A program made the position numbers and the translations under genes. From assembly GCA_050943535.1 (NCBI GenBank), contig JBMNPJ010000003.1, forward strand, positions 124,001 through 188,000: a DNA stretch of 64,000 nt, in the 5' to 3' direction. Below the pieces are notes generated by a model that searched no databases, was not told the origin of the DNA, and saw only the letters and a program-made list of their open reading frames with translations. Below are positions 27,349 through 36,294 of the stretch, one piece after another; the first letter of the stretch is position 1; each line of letters opens with the position of its first letter. Source of the DNA: Massiliimalia sp050943535 (GTDB taxonomy: Bacteria; Bacillota; Clostridia; Oscillospirales; Ruminococcaceae).

Positions 27349-27777
27349 CTAAATGACAAAATTGACAGACCCAGGTGTGTTTGTTAAATCTTCCAAAGTA
27401 ATATTTTCAAAAAAATTGTGGATCAGGGTCTGAAGCTGCTGCCACATGGGGAGGGTTGGACACTCTGCTGCCCGGCGGCAGGGAGTACTGTTGCATTCCA
27501 GACAGCTGACCGGTGCCAAAGACCCTTCTGTCAGCTGGAGGATTTCCGCTACCGTATATTCATGGGGCGAGCGGGATAAGCGATATCCGCCGCCTTTTCC
27601 ACGCAGGCTGGAAAGGTATCCGGCTTTGGACAGGATGGACAAAATACTTTCCAGATATTTTTCGGACAGCTCCTGACGAAGGGCAACTTCTTTTAAAGGA
27701 ACAAATCTGCCGTTTTCCTGTTTGGCCAAATCAATCATAATGCGAAGGGCATATCTGCCTTTAGTGGAAATAAACAT
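27349..27777 (-). CDS. Rrf2-family regulator (IscR-like)
   Basis: The 142-aa protein starts MFISTKGRYALRIMIDLA, the classical Rrf2 winged-helix opening. A cysteine-rich loop SCLECNSTPCRRAAEC (about residues 95-110) can hold an Fe-S cluster. It probably represses its own operon according to Fe-S or cysteine status; the palindrome on the promoter (30483-30499) is the likely site. It is the last gene of cysK-iscS-iscU-rrf2, 19 nt after iscU. Confidence 0.88.
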   Translation of the reverse strand: MFISTKGRYALRIMIDLAKQENGRFVPLKEVALRQELSEKYLESILSILSKAGYLSSLRGKGGGYRLSRSPHEYTVAEILQLTEGSLAPVSCLECNSTPCRRAAECPTLPMWQQLQTLIHNFFENITLEDLTNTPGSVNFVI

Positions 27778-27795
27778 GGGTCCTCCTTTTGATGG

Positions 27796-28245
27796 TCAGT
27801 GACAGCTGCCATCGTGACAATGGGTACAGTGAGCACAGTCTGGAAATAGGTTTTCCGGATAAGTGATGCCCTGCTTGTTATAATAGTCCTGGATAGCTGC
27901 CTTGATGGCTTCTTCTGCTAAAACAGAACAGTGCATTTTATGGGGCGGCAGACCGTCCAGTGCTTCGGCAACCGCCTTGTTAGTCAGGCTTAACGCTTCT
28001 TCCAGCTTTTTCCCCTTAATCAGTTCCGTTGCCATAGAGCTGGATGCAATCGCAGACCCGCAGCCGAAAGTTTCAAATTTTACGTCTGCAATCCGGTCTC
28101 CGTCAATCTTTAAATAGATTTTCATAATGTCACCGCATTTGGCGTTTCCCACTTCGCCGATTCCGTCGGCATCTTCCAAAAAGCCCACATTTCTGGGGTT
28201 TTTAAAGTGATCCATTACTTTTTCACTGTATAACATAAAATTCAT
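27796..28245 (-). CDS. iscU: Fe-S cluster scaffold protein (IscU/NifU N-terminal type)
   Basis: The 149-aa protein opens MLYSEKVMDHFKNPRNVG and has the conserved scaffold cysteines in NAKCGD, GCGSAIASSS and MHCS. A short extra C-terminal tail with many Cys and His (DCAHCTHCHDGSCH) is unusual for a plain IscU and could bind metal. It receives sulfur from the cysteine desulfurase encoded 15 nt upstream. Confidence 0.92.
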   Translation of the reverse strand: MNFMLYSEKVMDHFKNPRNVGFLEDADGIGEVGNAKCGDIMKIYLKIDGDRIADVKFETFGCGSAIASSSMATELIKGKKLEEALSLTNKAVAEALDGLPPHKMHCSVLAEEAIKAAIQDYYNKQGITYPENLFPDCAHCTHCHDGSCH

Positions 28246-28260
28246 CCTTTCTGACTGTGA

Positions 28261-29448
28261 TTAAATAATATGGGAAGCTTTTCCGGATTCCAAATCTCTC
28301 CATACGGGGGAGATGCTTCGCAGATATGCGACTACTTCCTGAATTTGCTGGATCATGTATTCCATCTCTTCCGGTGTGTTTTCTTCGTTAATGGTCAGTC
28401 GGAGAGAACCATGGGCGATTTCATGGGGCCGCCCCAATGCCAGCAGAACATGACTGGGATCCAAAGACCCGGAAGTACATGCAGAACCGGAGGAAGCATA
28501 AATTCCTTTCATATCCAAGAGCAGGAGCAGAGATTCGCCCTCAATTCCTTCAAAACAAAAGCTGACATTCCCCGGAAGGCGCTGTGTTTTATCACCGTTT
28601 AAAATGCTGTGAGGAATTTGACTGAGTCCTTGAATCAGCTGATCCCGCAGTGCAGCGGTTTTTGCGGAATTTTTTTCCTGATTTGCGCAGGCTTCCTGCA
28701 AAGCGGCTGCCATAGCTGCAATGGCCGGGATATTTTCAGTTCCTGCTCGACGACCTTTTTCCTGTGCACCGCCTTCAATGACAGAAATGAGAGGAATCCC
28801 TCTTTTTGCGTACAGGGCGCCTACCCCTTTGGGACCATGGAATTTATGGGCGGAAATAGAGAGCAGGTCAATTTGCTGTTCTTTCACGTTAATGGGAAGA
28901 TGACCTGCTGCCTGAACTGCATCGCTGTGGAACAAAACTCCTTTTTTCCGGCAGATTTTTCCGATTTCTGAAACAGGCTGTATGGTTCCGATTTCGTTGT
29001 TGGCGTACATAATGGTGACCAAACAGGTATCTGAACGAATGGCATCTTCCACCTGTTTTGGGTTGATCACTCCGTTTTGGGGGATGGAAAGCAGGGTGAT
29101 TTCAAACCCTTGTTTTTCCAGCTTTTTCAGGGTGTGAAGCACCCCATGGTGTTCAAACGCGGAGGAAACAATGTGTTTTTTTCCTTTGCGCTGACCGATT
29201 TGAGCGGCAGAAAGAATAGCCTGGTTATCTGATTCACTTCCTCCGGAAGTAAAGATGATTTCTTCCGGCTCACAGCCCAGATTCTGTGCAATGATTGTCC
29301 GAGATTGCTGCAAAGCTTCAGCGGCCTGCTGACCGGGGGTGTGAAGACTGGAAGGATTTCCGTAAATCTGATCGAAAAAGGGAAGCATAGCCTGAATGGC
29401 GGTGGAACTCATTTTTGTGGTAGCGGCATTGTCCGCGTAAATATTCAT
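28261..29448 (-). CDS. iscS: cysteine desulfurase (NifS/IscS)
   Basis: A 395-aa class V PLP enzyme that takes sulfur from cysteine. The PLP lysine is K202 in SAHKFHGPKG. The catalytic cysteine C324 is in SSGSACTSGS, on the short-loop SGSAC(T/S)SG pattern of group I desulfurases. N-terminal YADNAATTKM is typical. It lies between cysK and iscU, so cysteine synthesis and sulfur mobilisation are co-expressed. Confidence 0.93.
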   Translation of the reverse strand: MNIYADNAATTKMSSTAIQAMLPFFDQIYGNPSSLHTPGQQAAEALQQSRTIIAQNLGCEPEEIIFTSGGSESDNQAILSAAQIGQRKGKKHIVSSAFEHHGVLHTLKKLEKQGFEITLLSIPQNGVINPKQVEDAIRSDTCLVTIMYANNEIGTIQPVSEIGKICRKKGVLFHSDAVQAAGHLPINVKEQQIDLLSISAHKFHGPKGVGALYAKRGIPLISVIEGGAQEKGRRAGTENIPAIAAMAAALQEACANQEKNSAKTAALRDQLIQGLSQIPHSILNGDKTQRLPGNVSFCFEGIEGESLLLLLDMKGIYASSGSACTSGSLDPSHVLLALGRPHEIAHGSLRLTINEENTPEEMEYMIQQIQEVVAYLRSISPVWRDLESGKASHII

Positions 29449-29485
29449 AAAGACACTCCTTTCAAACGAGGATCAAAATTCTGTT

Positions 29486-30430
29486 TTATTTTTCTTCCGG
29501 CTGTTGAAACAGCGGGGTGGAAAGATAGCGGTCGCCGGAATCCGGCAGCAGGACTACAATATTTTTTCCACGGTTTTCCGGACGTTTTGCCAGCTGAATC
29601 GCAGCATGCATAGCGGCACCAGAACTGATGCCCACTAAAACACCTTCCTGTCGGCCGATTTCTCTGCCTGCTGCAAAAGCGTCTTCGTTGGAAACCGGAA
29701 TAACTTCCTGATAAATGCCGGTATTTAAAATTTCAGGAACAAATCCTGCGCCGATTCCCTGAATTTTATGAGGGCCGGCTGTGCCCTGGGAAAGAACAGG
29801 GGAGTCTTTTGGCTCTACTGCCACAATCTGAATGTTTGAGTTTTTGGATTTTAAAAATTCTCCTACACCGGTGATGGTACCTCCGGTACCCACACCTGCT
29901 ACAAAAATATCAATTTTTCCGTCTGTATCTTCCCAGATTTCCGGACCAGTAGAAATTCGGTGGATTTCAGGGTTGGCGGAATTTTCAAATTGGCTGGGAA
30001 TAAAACTTCCAGGAATTTGCTCTGCCAGTTCCTTAGCTTTGGCGATGGCGCCTTTCATTCCCAGATTTCCTGGAGTAAGCACCAGTTCTGCCCCATAAGC
30101 TGCCATCAGGCGGCGGCGCTCCTCGGACATGGTTTCTGGCATAACAATGATGATCCGGTAGCCTTTAGCGGCGGCAATCGCAGAGAGCCCGATTCCGGTG
30201 TTTCCGGAAGTGGGTTCAATAATAACAGAATCGGGCTGCAGCTTTCCTTCTGCTTCCGCACGTTCAATCATAGCTTTGGCAATACGGTCTTTTACAGAAC
30301 CGGCAGGATTGAGATATTCTAATTTGGCAAAAATGGAGGCGGAAAGCTGATGAGATTTTTCTATTTGTGTCATTTGGAGCAGAGGAGTTTTGCCGACTAA
30401 TTCTGCTGCGGAAGTGTAAATTCTTGACAT
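29486..30430 (-). CDS. cysK: cysteine synthase (O-acetylserine sulfhydrylase)
   Basis: The 314-aa PLP enzyme makes cysteine from O-acetylserine and sulfide. The PLP lysine is in NPAGSVKDR; TSGNTGIG binds the amino-acid carboxylate; GTGGTITG binds the PLP phosphate. It is the first gene of the four-gene operon, after a near-perfect promoter with an overlapping palindromic operator. Confidence 0.94.
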   Translation of the reverse strand: MSRIYTSAAELVGKTPLLQMTQIEKSHQLSASIFAKLEYLNPAGSVKDRIAKAMIERAEAEGKLQPDSVIIEPTSGNTGIGLSAIAAAKGYRIIIVMPETMSEERRRLMAAYGAELVLTPGNLGMKGAIAKAKELAEQIPGSFIPSQFENSANPEIHRISTGPEIWEDTDGKIDIFVAGVGTGGTITGVGEFLKSKNSNIQIVAVEPKDSPVLSQGTAGPHKIQGIGAGFVPEILNTGIYQEVIPVSNEDAFAAGREIGRQEGVLVGISSGAAMHAAIQLAKRPENRGKNIVVLLPDSGDRYLSTPLFQQPEEK

Positions 30431-30482
30431 ATTGGAAATTCCTTTCTGTATTTAAAGTTTTTATCGAAATAAATCATATTAA

Positions 30483-30499
30483 CCTACTTGTTTAGTAGG
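30483..30499 (-). promoter_or_regulatory. palindromic operator, probable Rrf2/IscR site
   Basis: CCTACT-AAACA-AGTAGG, read on the minus strand, is a 6+6 palindrome directly abutting the -10 box, covering the likely transcription start. This spot suits a repressor. The CTACTAAA...AGTAGG pattern resembles Rrf2/IscR-type sites, but binding is inferred. Confidence 0.65.
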
Positions 30500-30528
30500 A
30501 TTATAGCATATAAAACATACTATGTCAA
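30500..30528 (-). promoter_or_regulatory. cysK-iscS-iscU-rrf2 promoter
   Basis: On the minus strand, TTGACA (30528-30523), 17 nt, TATAAT (30505-30500). Both hexamers are perfect. Confidence 0.93.
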
Positions 30529-30551
30529 TAGGAATTGAAAAATATAGAAAA

Positions 30552-30582
30552 ATAAAAAGGAAGCGTGGTAAACGCTTCCTTT
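30552..30582 (-). terminator. terminator of the GNAT gene
   Basis: GGAAGCGT / ACGCTTCC with a short loop; on the minus strand the stem is followed by TTTTTATTTTTC. Confidence 0.8.
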
Positions 30583-30633
30583 CACTTAATTTTAAAAAAT
30601 GACAATTTATCTGAAACAAAACCGCAGTTATCC

Positions 30634-31119
30634 TCACTTGGAAATTGCAGAGAAACAGCATGAGTCAGGTTCTGTGTGAATGTACATTCTGGACATATGA
30701 TCGTCGTCTCCCTGTACCATACAAAGGAATTTCCATCCGTATCTTTCATAAAACGCGGTAAGGTCTGTGATCAGATAAAGGGTATGGATTCTATGCTTTT
30801 TCATGTCTTCACATACATAATGAAGCAGCGCCCCTGCAATGCCTTGCCCGCGGCAGTCCTCTTCTGTATAAACGGCACAGACATTGGGCGTTAGATCCTT
30901 TCGGTTATGAAAGTCATTCTCAATTACGCCCATCCCGGCAATAATCCTGTCATCTTTCACTGCCAGATACCATTGGGGAACAGCACGATCACCCAAAATA
31001 CCTGCTTCCATACTTTCTAAATAAGCAGTTGCGGGAATTCCCCATTTTTGGTGAAACCAATGTGCTGCTGTTTCTTTTAATGTAGGTTTATCAGCCAATC
31101 TTATTATTTGATAATTCAT
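30634..31119 (-). CDS. GNAT-family N-acetyltransferase
   Basis: The 161-aa protein has the acetyl-CoA motif VYTEEDCRGQGIAGALL (about residues 83-99) and LYLITDLTAFYERYGWKF near the end. The substrate is unknown. It lies 49 nt downstream of the MATE gene on the same strand, so read-through from that gene is possible. Confidence 0.8.
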   Translation of the reverse strand: MNYQIIRLADKPTLKETAAHWFHQKWGIPATAYLESMEAGILGDRAVPQWYLAVKDDRIIAGMGVIENDFHNRKDLTPNVCAVYTEEDCRGQGIAGALLHYVCEDMKKHRIHTLYLITDLTAFYERYGWKFLCMVQGDDDHMSRMYIHTEPDSCCFSAISK

Positions 31120-31168
31120 GTTGATACCTTTCTAATTTGGAAAAAAGGGGATTCTTTCCGGTACCTTT

Positions 31169-32575
31169 TTATTCTGTAATCTCTGGATTGGATGGAGAAG
31201 CGACCTCGGTGTTTTCGGAAAAGTCCCGGGTAATGTTCTTAAGCCACCGATAACTTTTGTAGTGGAAGAAGATAAATGGCATTTTTACAAATTCGTCCAG
31301 ACACAAAATTACATAAACCACCATAACCGGCAGCCGGAATACGAAGGCGCATAAAAATCCCAGAGGGACAGAAAAACACCACATATCGATGATATCGCAG
31401 ATAAATCCGTACCGGGAATCTCCTCCTGCACGGAAAATCCCGCAGATCAGGCTGGTATTCATAGCTTGACCAATGACATAAACCGAGTTAATATAGATCA
31501 TAATATTCAGGTATCCGTACGCTGTGTCGGTTAAATCTGCCATGTTTAAAATCAGTGGTTTTACCAGAAGGATTACCACAGTCCCCAATAATCCGCTGGC
31601 AAAAGTAACCCAGCAGAGACTTTTGGCGTCCCGTTTGGCCAGTTCCATCTGATTGTTTCCGATTTCTTTGCCCAACAGGATGGCGCCGCCATTGGCAATA
31701 CCAAAGCAGAGAATGGTACCTAAATTCCTGGCAACTGTTACCACAGAATTAGCTGCTACAATGTCAGATCCCAGATGTCCCATGATTACGGAATACATGG
31801 AGAATGCCACACCCCATACAATCTCGTTGCCTAAAGCGGGACCGGAATAGCGGATAAAATCTTGGAACAACAGCCGGTTTTTGCGAAATACATGAACGGG
31901 GTTGAGACGGATCACATTCTGCCGGAATGCATCTGCAACACACAGCAAAAGCTCGATAATACGGGCAATGGTTGTTGCCACCCCAACACCGATAATCCCC
32001 ATTTTTGGTGCGCCGAACAATCCAAAAATAAAAGTGGCGTTTAAGAAAATATTGATGACTAAAGAGCTGCTGGAAATGATGGTGCTGATCTTTACTCGTT
32101 CAATGCTTTTCATTACACTCAGATATACCTGAGAAATACTCATGAATAAGTAAGAGATTCCTACAGAACGCAGATAAGAAGCGCCTGCTTCAATTAACTC
32201 AGGATCTGAAGTGAAGATCAGCATGAGAAAATTGGGGAAAATACATGCTGCAGCGGAAAAACAAAATCCCACCGTTACAGAAATTTTCAGCCCGATTCCC
32301 AAAAGGTTTTCGATGGAAACAAGGTCTCCTTTTCCCCAATATTGGGCGGCCAGCATGATAACCCCGGAGGTCATGCCGGAAAAGAACAGGTTGAGAATAA
32401 ACTGAAACTGATTTGCCAAAGAGCCGGCAGACAGGGCAGTCTGGCTTACATATCCCAGCATAATTACGTCGGCGGAACTCACCGCAGTGTTAATCAGATT
32501 TTGCAGTGCGATGGGCATTACCAGAACAAATAGAGAGCGGTAAAAATGACGTCGCTCTAAATTAGAAGCGTTCAT
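31169..32575 (-). CDS. MATE-family efflux transporter
   Basis: About 468 aa and 12 membrane segments. VLVMPIALQNLINTAVSSAD near the N-terminus is close to the same segment in the MATE encoded at 33441-34829 (LVLPMALQNLINVAVTSAD), so the two are paralogues. ATG 32575 is used because GGAGGAGGAAA precedes it; the GTG at 32593 lies within the SD. The substrate is not known. Confidence 0.9.
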   Translation of the reverse strand: MNASNLERRHFYRSLFVLVMPIALQNLINTAVSSADVIMLGYVSQTALSAGSLANQFQFILNLFFSGMTSGVIMLAAQYWGKGDLVSIENLLGIGLKISVTVGFCFSAAACIFPNFLMLIFTSDPELIEAGASYLRSVGISYLFMSISQVYLSVMKSIERVKISTIISSSSLVINIFLNATFIFGLFGAPKMGIIGVGVATTIARIIELLLCVADAFRQNVIRLNPVHVFRKNRLLFQDFIRYSGPALGNEIVWGVAFSMYSVIMGHLGSDIVAANSVVTVARNLGTILCFGIANGGAILLGKEIGNNQMELAKRDAKSLCWVTFASGLLGTVVILLVKPLILNMADLTDTAYGYLNIMIYINSVYVIGQAMNTSLICGIFRAGGDSRYGFICDIIDMWCFSVPLGFLCAFVFRLPVMVVYVILCLDEFVKMPFIFFHYKSYRWLKNITRDFSENTEVASPSNPEITE

Positions 32576-32625
32576 TTTTCCTCCTCCTTTCACACAATTT
32601 GACAGAATTTACAAAAGCAGATACT

Positions 32626-32654
32626 ATTATAGTACAAAAAAATTCTTTGTACAA
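32626..32654 (-). promoter_or_regulatory. promoter of the MATE gene
   Basis: On the minus strand, TTGTAC, 17 nt, TATAAT. Only the -10 is perfect. Confidence 0.6.
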
Positions 32655-32746
32655 TAACGCCGTTGGAGCCGGATGAAAAAACGGCAGAATCCACAAGGAA
32701 ACAGCAAAAACTCTATTCATATGAAACAGAAGAAAGAAGGGATCAA

Positions 32747-33322
32747 ATGATAAACTGGATTGAAACCATGGACTTTGCGATTTTAAACGGAATACAGGAA
32801 TTTTTGAGAAATGACCTTTTGGATTTATTCTTTCCTTTCATTACTGCTTTGGGAAATGGGGGAATCTTTTGGATTATTTTGGGGATTGGGATGCTCTTTT
32901 TTTCCAAAAGCAGAAGGTATGGAATTGTTTTGCTTGCAGTTTTAGCGGTAGGTGCACTGCTGGGAGAAGGATTTTTGAAACCGTTAATCGGACGGGTACG
33001 TCCATGCAATGTCAATCAGGAGATTTCCATGCTGATTGCAAGGCCACATAGTTTTTCTTTTCCATCCGGTCATTCCTGGGCTTCTTTTGCCAGTGCAGTG
33101 GTTTTGTGGAAAGCAGACCGGCGTGTGGGGATTGCCGCTTTTATTTTAGCAGCGCTGATTGCGTTTTCCAGAATGTATCTTTATGTACATTTCCCCACAG
33201 ATGTTCTTGTTGGAAGTTTATGCGGTGCTGCTACCGGATGGCTTGGGATTCAGGTTATGAACATGTGGATGAAACGGAGAAAAGATATCCCTGCCCAAAA
33301 GAAAAATAAAGGTACACCGTAA
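32747..33322 (+). CDS. PAP2-family phosphatase
   Basis: The 191-aa membrane protein has the three phosphatase motifs: K78-x6-R85P86, PSGH (106-109) and SRMYLYVHFPTD (S141, R142, H148, D152). About five to six membrane helices. The family removes phosphate from lipid phosphates, for instance undecaprenyl pyrophosphate or phosphatidic acid; which one is not readable. ATG 32747 follows AAGGGAT; the upstream in-frame extension lacks an SD. Confidence 0.87.
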   Translation: MINWIETMDFAILNGIQEFLRNDLLDLFFPFITALGNGGIFWIILGIGMLFFSKSRRYGIVLLAVLAVGALLGEGFLKPLIGRVRPCNVNQEISMLIARPHSFSFPSGHSWASFASAVVLWKADRRVGIAAFILAALIAFSRMYLYVHFPTDVLVGSLCGAATGWLGIQVMNMWMKRRKDIPAQKKNKGTP

Positions 33323-33370
33323 CCGGATCAAGGAATGGATTTTCCCGTTATAAAGCGCCAAAAGGCAACC

Positions 33371-33399
33371 TTGACAAAGAAATTTGCCCATGATATGAT
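33371..33399 (+). promoter_or_regulatory. promoter of the second MATE paralogue
   Basis: TTGACA, 17 nt, TATGAT, 41 nt before the gene. Confidence 0.8.
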
Positions 33400-33440
33400 G
33401 ACTACATTGTGGAAAAATCAGGAAAGGATGGTCTTTGTAT

Positions 33441-34829
33441 ATGGGTTCACTGGCAATGCAGAGTGAGTCAAAATCATTTTATCGGTCGGTATTTTCTTTG
33501 GTACTGCCAATGGCACTGCAAAACCTGATTAATGTGGCAGTTACTTCAGCGGATGTGATTATGCTGGGAAAAGTGGGGGAAACAGTGCTTTCCGCTTCTT
33601 CTTTGGCAGGACAGCTGAACTTTATTATGACCATGTTCTTTTTCGGCATTACTTCCGGTGCTGCTGTGCTGACAGCTCAGTATTGGGGAAAACGGGATAC
33701 CAAAACCATTGAGCGGATTTTGGGGATTACTTTGCGGCTATCTATTTTGGTTGCCTGTATTTTTACAGTTGTGGCGCTGTGTTTTCCTCGGACAGTTATG
33801 ATGATCTTCAGTTCAGAAGAACCGGTGATTGAGGAGGGAATCAAATATCTGCGGATTGTATCTGTATCTTATTTATTTACCTCTATAACCATGGTTTATC
33901 TGAATATTATGCGTACCGTAGAGCGGGTTGTGATCTCTACAGTGGTATATGCTATTTCCCTGGTGACCAATGTGGTGATTAATGGGATTTTGATTTTCGG
34001 GCTGTTTGGCGCACCTAAACTGGGAATTGCAGGAGCAGCTATTGGCACCACCATTGCTCGAGGTGTGGAGCTTGCCATTGTGATCGGATATTCCTGCCGC
34101 AACCAGGTGGTGCGGTTCCGGCTGAAAGATTTGCTGGTGCACGACACGGAATTGTTCCGCGATTTTTTGAAATACGCCATTCCAGTAACCCTCAATGAGA
34201 TTTTGTGGGGATTTGGTTCTTCGATGAACTCTGTCATTATTGGGCATTTGGGACAGTCTGTGGTAGCAGCCAACTCTGTGACACAGGTCACCCGTCAGCT
34301 GGCCATGGTTATTGCGTTTGGGCTTTCCAATGCGGCGGCGATTATGCTTGGAAAAACCATTGGCGCAGGAGATCCGCAAAAAGCGCTCCGGGACTCCAAA
34401 CGCTTTCTGCGTTTGACCTTTTTGTTTGGTTTAGGGGGAGCCGCAGTTATTTTATTGGTATCTCCAATTGCAAGGGCAACCTTGACTTTAAGCGAAACTG
34501 CTCAAGGATATCTTACCTTTATGATGTTTGTCATGTCCTATTTTACGGTGGCACAGGCCATGAACACCACCATTGTCTGTGGAGTGCTCCGTTCCGGAGG
34601 GGATGCAAAATTTGGACTGGTGTTGGATGCCACCACCATGTGGGGATGTTCTATTTTATTGGGAGCGGTGTGTGCGTTTATTTTAAAACTTCCGGTTCCC
34701 ATTGTATATGTAGTGCTGATGAGCGATGAGCTGATTAAACTTCCCCTTTCTTTTTTTCGATATCGGAAACGGTACTGGCTGCGGGATGTTACCCGGGATC
34801 AAAGTCAGACAGAATTGATTAATGAATAA
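33441..34829 (+). CDS. MATE-family efflux transporter (paralogue)
   Basis: About 462 aa, paralogue of the divergent MATE at 31169-32575 (shared ALQNLIN, SADVIMLG, QYWGK and the conserved C-terminal GGDAKFG/GGDSRYG segment). The PAP2 gene lies between them. It is a 12-helix efflux pump of unknown substrate. ATG 33441 is used; a TTG at 33435 is closer to the SD GGAAAGGATGG and cannot be excluded. Confidence 0.9.
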   Translation: MGSLAMQSESKSFYRSVFSLVLPMALQNLINVAVTSADVIMLGKVGETVLSASSLAGQLNFIMTMFFFGITSGAAVLTAQYWGKRDTKTIERILGITLRLSILVACIFTVVALCFPRTVMMIFSSEEPVIEEGIKYLRIVSVSYLFTSITMVYLNIMRTVERVVISTVVYAISLVTNVVINGILIFGLFGAPKLGIAGAAIGTTIARGVELAIVIGYSCRNQVVRFRLKDLLVHDTELFRDFLKYAIPVTLNEILWGFGSSMNSVIIGHLGQSVVAANSVTQVTRQLAMVIAFGLSNAAAIMLGKTIGAGDPQKALRDSKRFLRLTFLFGLGGAAVILLVSPIARATLTLSETAQGYLTFMMFVMSYFTVAQAMNTTIVCGVLRSGGDAKFGLVLDATTMWGCSILLGAVCAFILKLPVPIVYVVLMSDELIKLPLSFFRYRKRYWLRDVTRDQSQTELINE

Positions 34830-34876
34830 AAAAGCAGAGAAACTGCCTTGCTGTTAGGCGGTTTCTCTGCTTTTTT
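34828..34876. terminator. bidirectional terminator
   Basis: A 20-bp A/T-flanked stem (34828-34847 / 34857-34876) between the MATE gene and a convergent GNAT gene. Confidence 0.9.
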
Positions 34877-34880
34877 GAGA

Positions 34881-35339
34881 TTATTTTTCCATAATAAAAT
34901 TGGTTAAAGTTTCTCCTCTTCGGGTTACCGTTTGCTGCTGTTTTACGGTATACCCCTGAGATTCAAAGAAAGGCTTGGCTGTGATGGAGGCGTGCACTGT
35001 ATATTCACGGGCACCCTGTTTTTCTGCCCACTGTTCCAGTGCATGGCACAGCTGTGTTCCGATCCCTTCTCCCTGATGGTCTTTGTGTACATATAAAAGA
35101 TCCAAATATCCTTCCGGGGTAATGCTGCCGAACCCTGCCAGGTGATTGTCTTTTACAGCCAAAAGCGTATACATTGTTTTCAGCTTTTCGTCCCATGTGT
35201 GCAGATCGGCGTTTTGGGGCGCCCATGCATCTAATTGGCTTTTGGTATAATCAGCTTGATTCACTGTATGTACTGTGTCATAAAATAAGGTTAGAATTTC
35301 ACTGCAATCACAGGAAGTATAGAGTTTTAATTGAATCAT
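34881..35339 (-). CDS. GNAT-family N-acetyltransferase (YafP-like)
   Basis: 152 aa from the ATG at 35339, which follows GAAAGGATT; the frame is open further up but runs into the previous gene. LLYVHKDHQGEGIGTQLC (about residues 81-98) is the acetyl-CoA site; AKPFFESQGYTV follows. The substrate is unknown. It is the second gene of a two-GNAT unit. Confidence 0.8.
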   Translation of the reverse strand: MIQLKLYTSCDCSEILTLFYDTVHTVNQADYTKSQLDAWAPQNADLHTWDEKLKTMYTLLAVKDNHLAGFGSITPEGYLDLLYVHKDHQGEGIGTQLCHALEQWAEKQGAREYTVHASITAKPFFESQGYTVKQQQTVTRRGETLTNFIMEK

Positions 35340-35388
35340 ATGGGTAAATCCTTTCGGTTTGTGAAAGTGATCATCTGCTAAAAAGTGT

Positions 35389-35910
35389 TTAGCGGAATCG
35401 GTTGGATGGGGAGAAACATCGAATGTGATAGATGTTTTTCCCGCTTCTGGTTTTGCAAAGTATGCCGCCGTTTTGTCGGATAACGCGGTTAGAACGCTCG
35501 TTGTCCTGGTTGGCGCTGATTTCCACTTCAGGAATATTGTGTTTTTCACACTCTTCCAAAAGCAGTTTTAATAGAGCTGTCCCATGTCCTTTTCCCTGCT
35601 GGGACGGCATAACGGCATAATCTAACCGGACTTCTTCCCGCAGCGGCTGAGTTCCAATGGCAACTTTTCGGATTCGTCCGAATCCGATGGGCTGACCGTT
35701 TTCCATCAGCCAGTAAGAAGTGCAGTTTTCCTCACCGGGAAGCTGCTGACTGGTGGGGTGGGAATGTTTTTTCAGCCACTGAACATAATCGGTTTGTGAC
35801 ATGCCGTTTACCTCGTGAAAAGATCCGTTTTCATCCCGTCCGATGGCCTGCAGCATATAATAGGTATTCATACCGTCCTGTTCTGTCAATGGTTGCAAAT
35901 ACAATGACAT
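35389..35910 (-). CDS. GNAT-family N-acetyltransferase
   Basis: 173 aa from ATG 35910, preceded by GGGGGAAG. DYAVMPSQQGKGHGTALLKLL holds the acetyl-CoA motif, with VEISANQDNERSNRVI behind it. It lies 49 nt upstream of another GNAT on the same strand. The substrate is unknown. Confidence 0.8.
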   Translation of the reverse strand: MSLYLQPLTEQDGMNTYYMLQAIGRDENGSFHEVNGMSQTDYVQWLKKHSHPTSQQLPGEENCTSYWLMENGQPIGFGRIRKVAIGTQPLREEVRLDYAVMPSQQGKGHGTALLKLLLEECEKHNIPEVEISANQDNERSNRVIRQNGGILCKTRSGKNIYHIRCFSPSNRFR

Positions 35911-36141
35911 TCTGCTTCCCCCTTCCATGCAAGGAGCTTTGATGCTTTTAGAAAAATATAAAATGATTCAAAAAGGCTCCTTTGGTAAGCTGATGGTTTT
36001 CATGATCTGTATTTTTATTATATCACAAAAATGTAAGGTTTTGGGAAAAAACAGAGAATGATTTTAAAAAAATTTGTGGATATTTATTGTATTTATCATA
36101 AAAGATAACATGGATTTATCATAAAACTTAAAATTATGTCG
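35911..36141. other. intergenic region, no gene seen
   Basis: AT-rich spacer between divergent genes. I see no RNA gene or repeat; it should hold the minus-strand promoter of the GNAT pair. Confidence 0.6.
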
Positions 36142-36170
36142 TTGATTTTTTATTTTTCATTGGATATAAT
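36142..36170 (+). promoter_or_regulatory. promoter of the EEP hydrolase gene
   Basis: TTGATT, 17 nt, perfect TATAAT (36165-36170). It lies inside the upstream extension of the reading frame, which supports the downstream start at 36295. Confidence 0.75.
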
Positions 36171-36294
36171 AAATTTGATAGGTCAAATGGGTATATTTTA
36201 TGGGGGCTTTTTTACAGATTATAAAAAAGCATTTTCTAAAATAACTGTATCAATGCTCATCCTATCAAATAGAAAAGATTGGAGTGTTGCCGGT

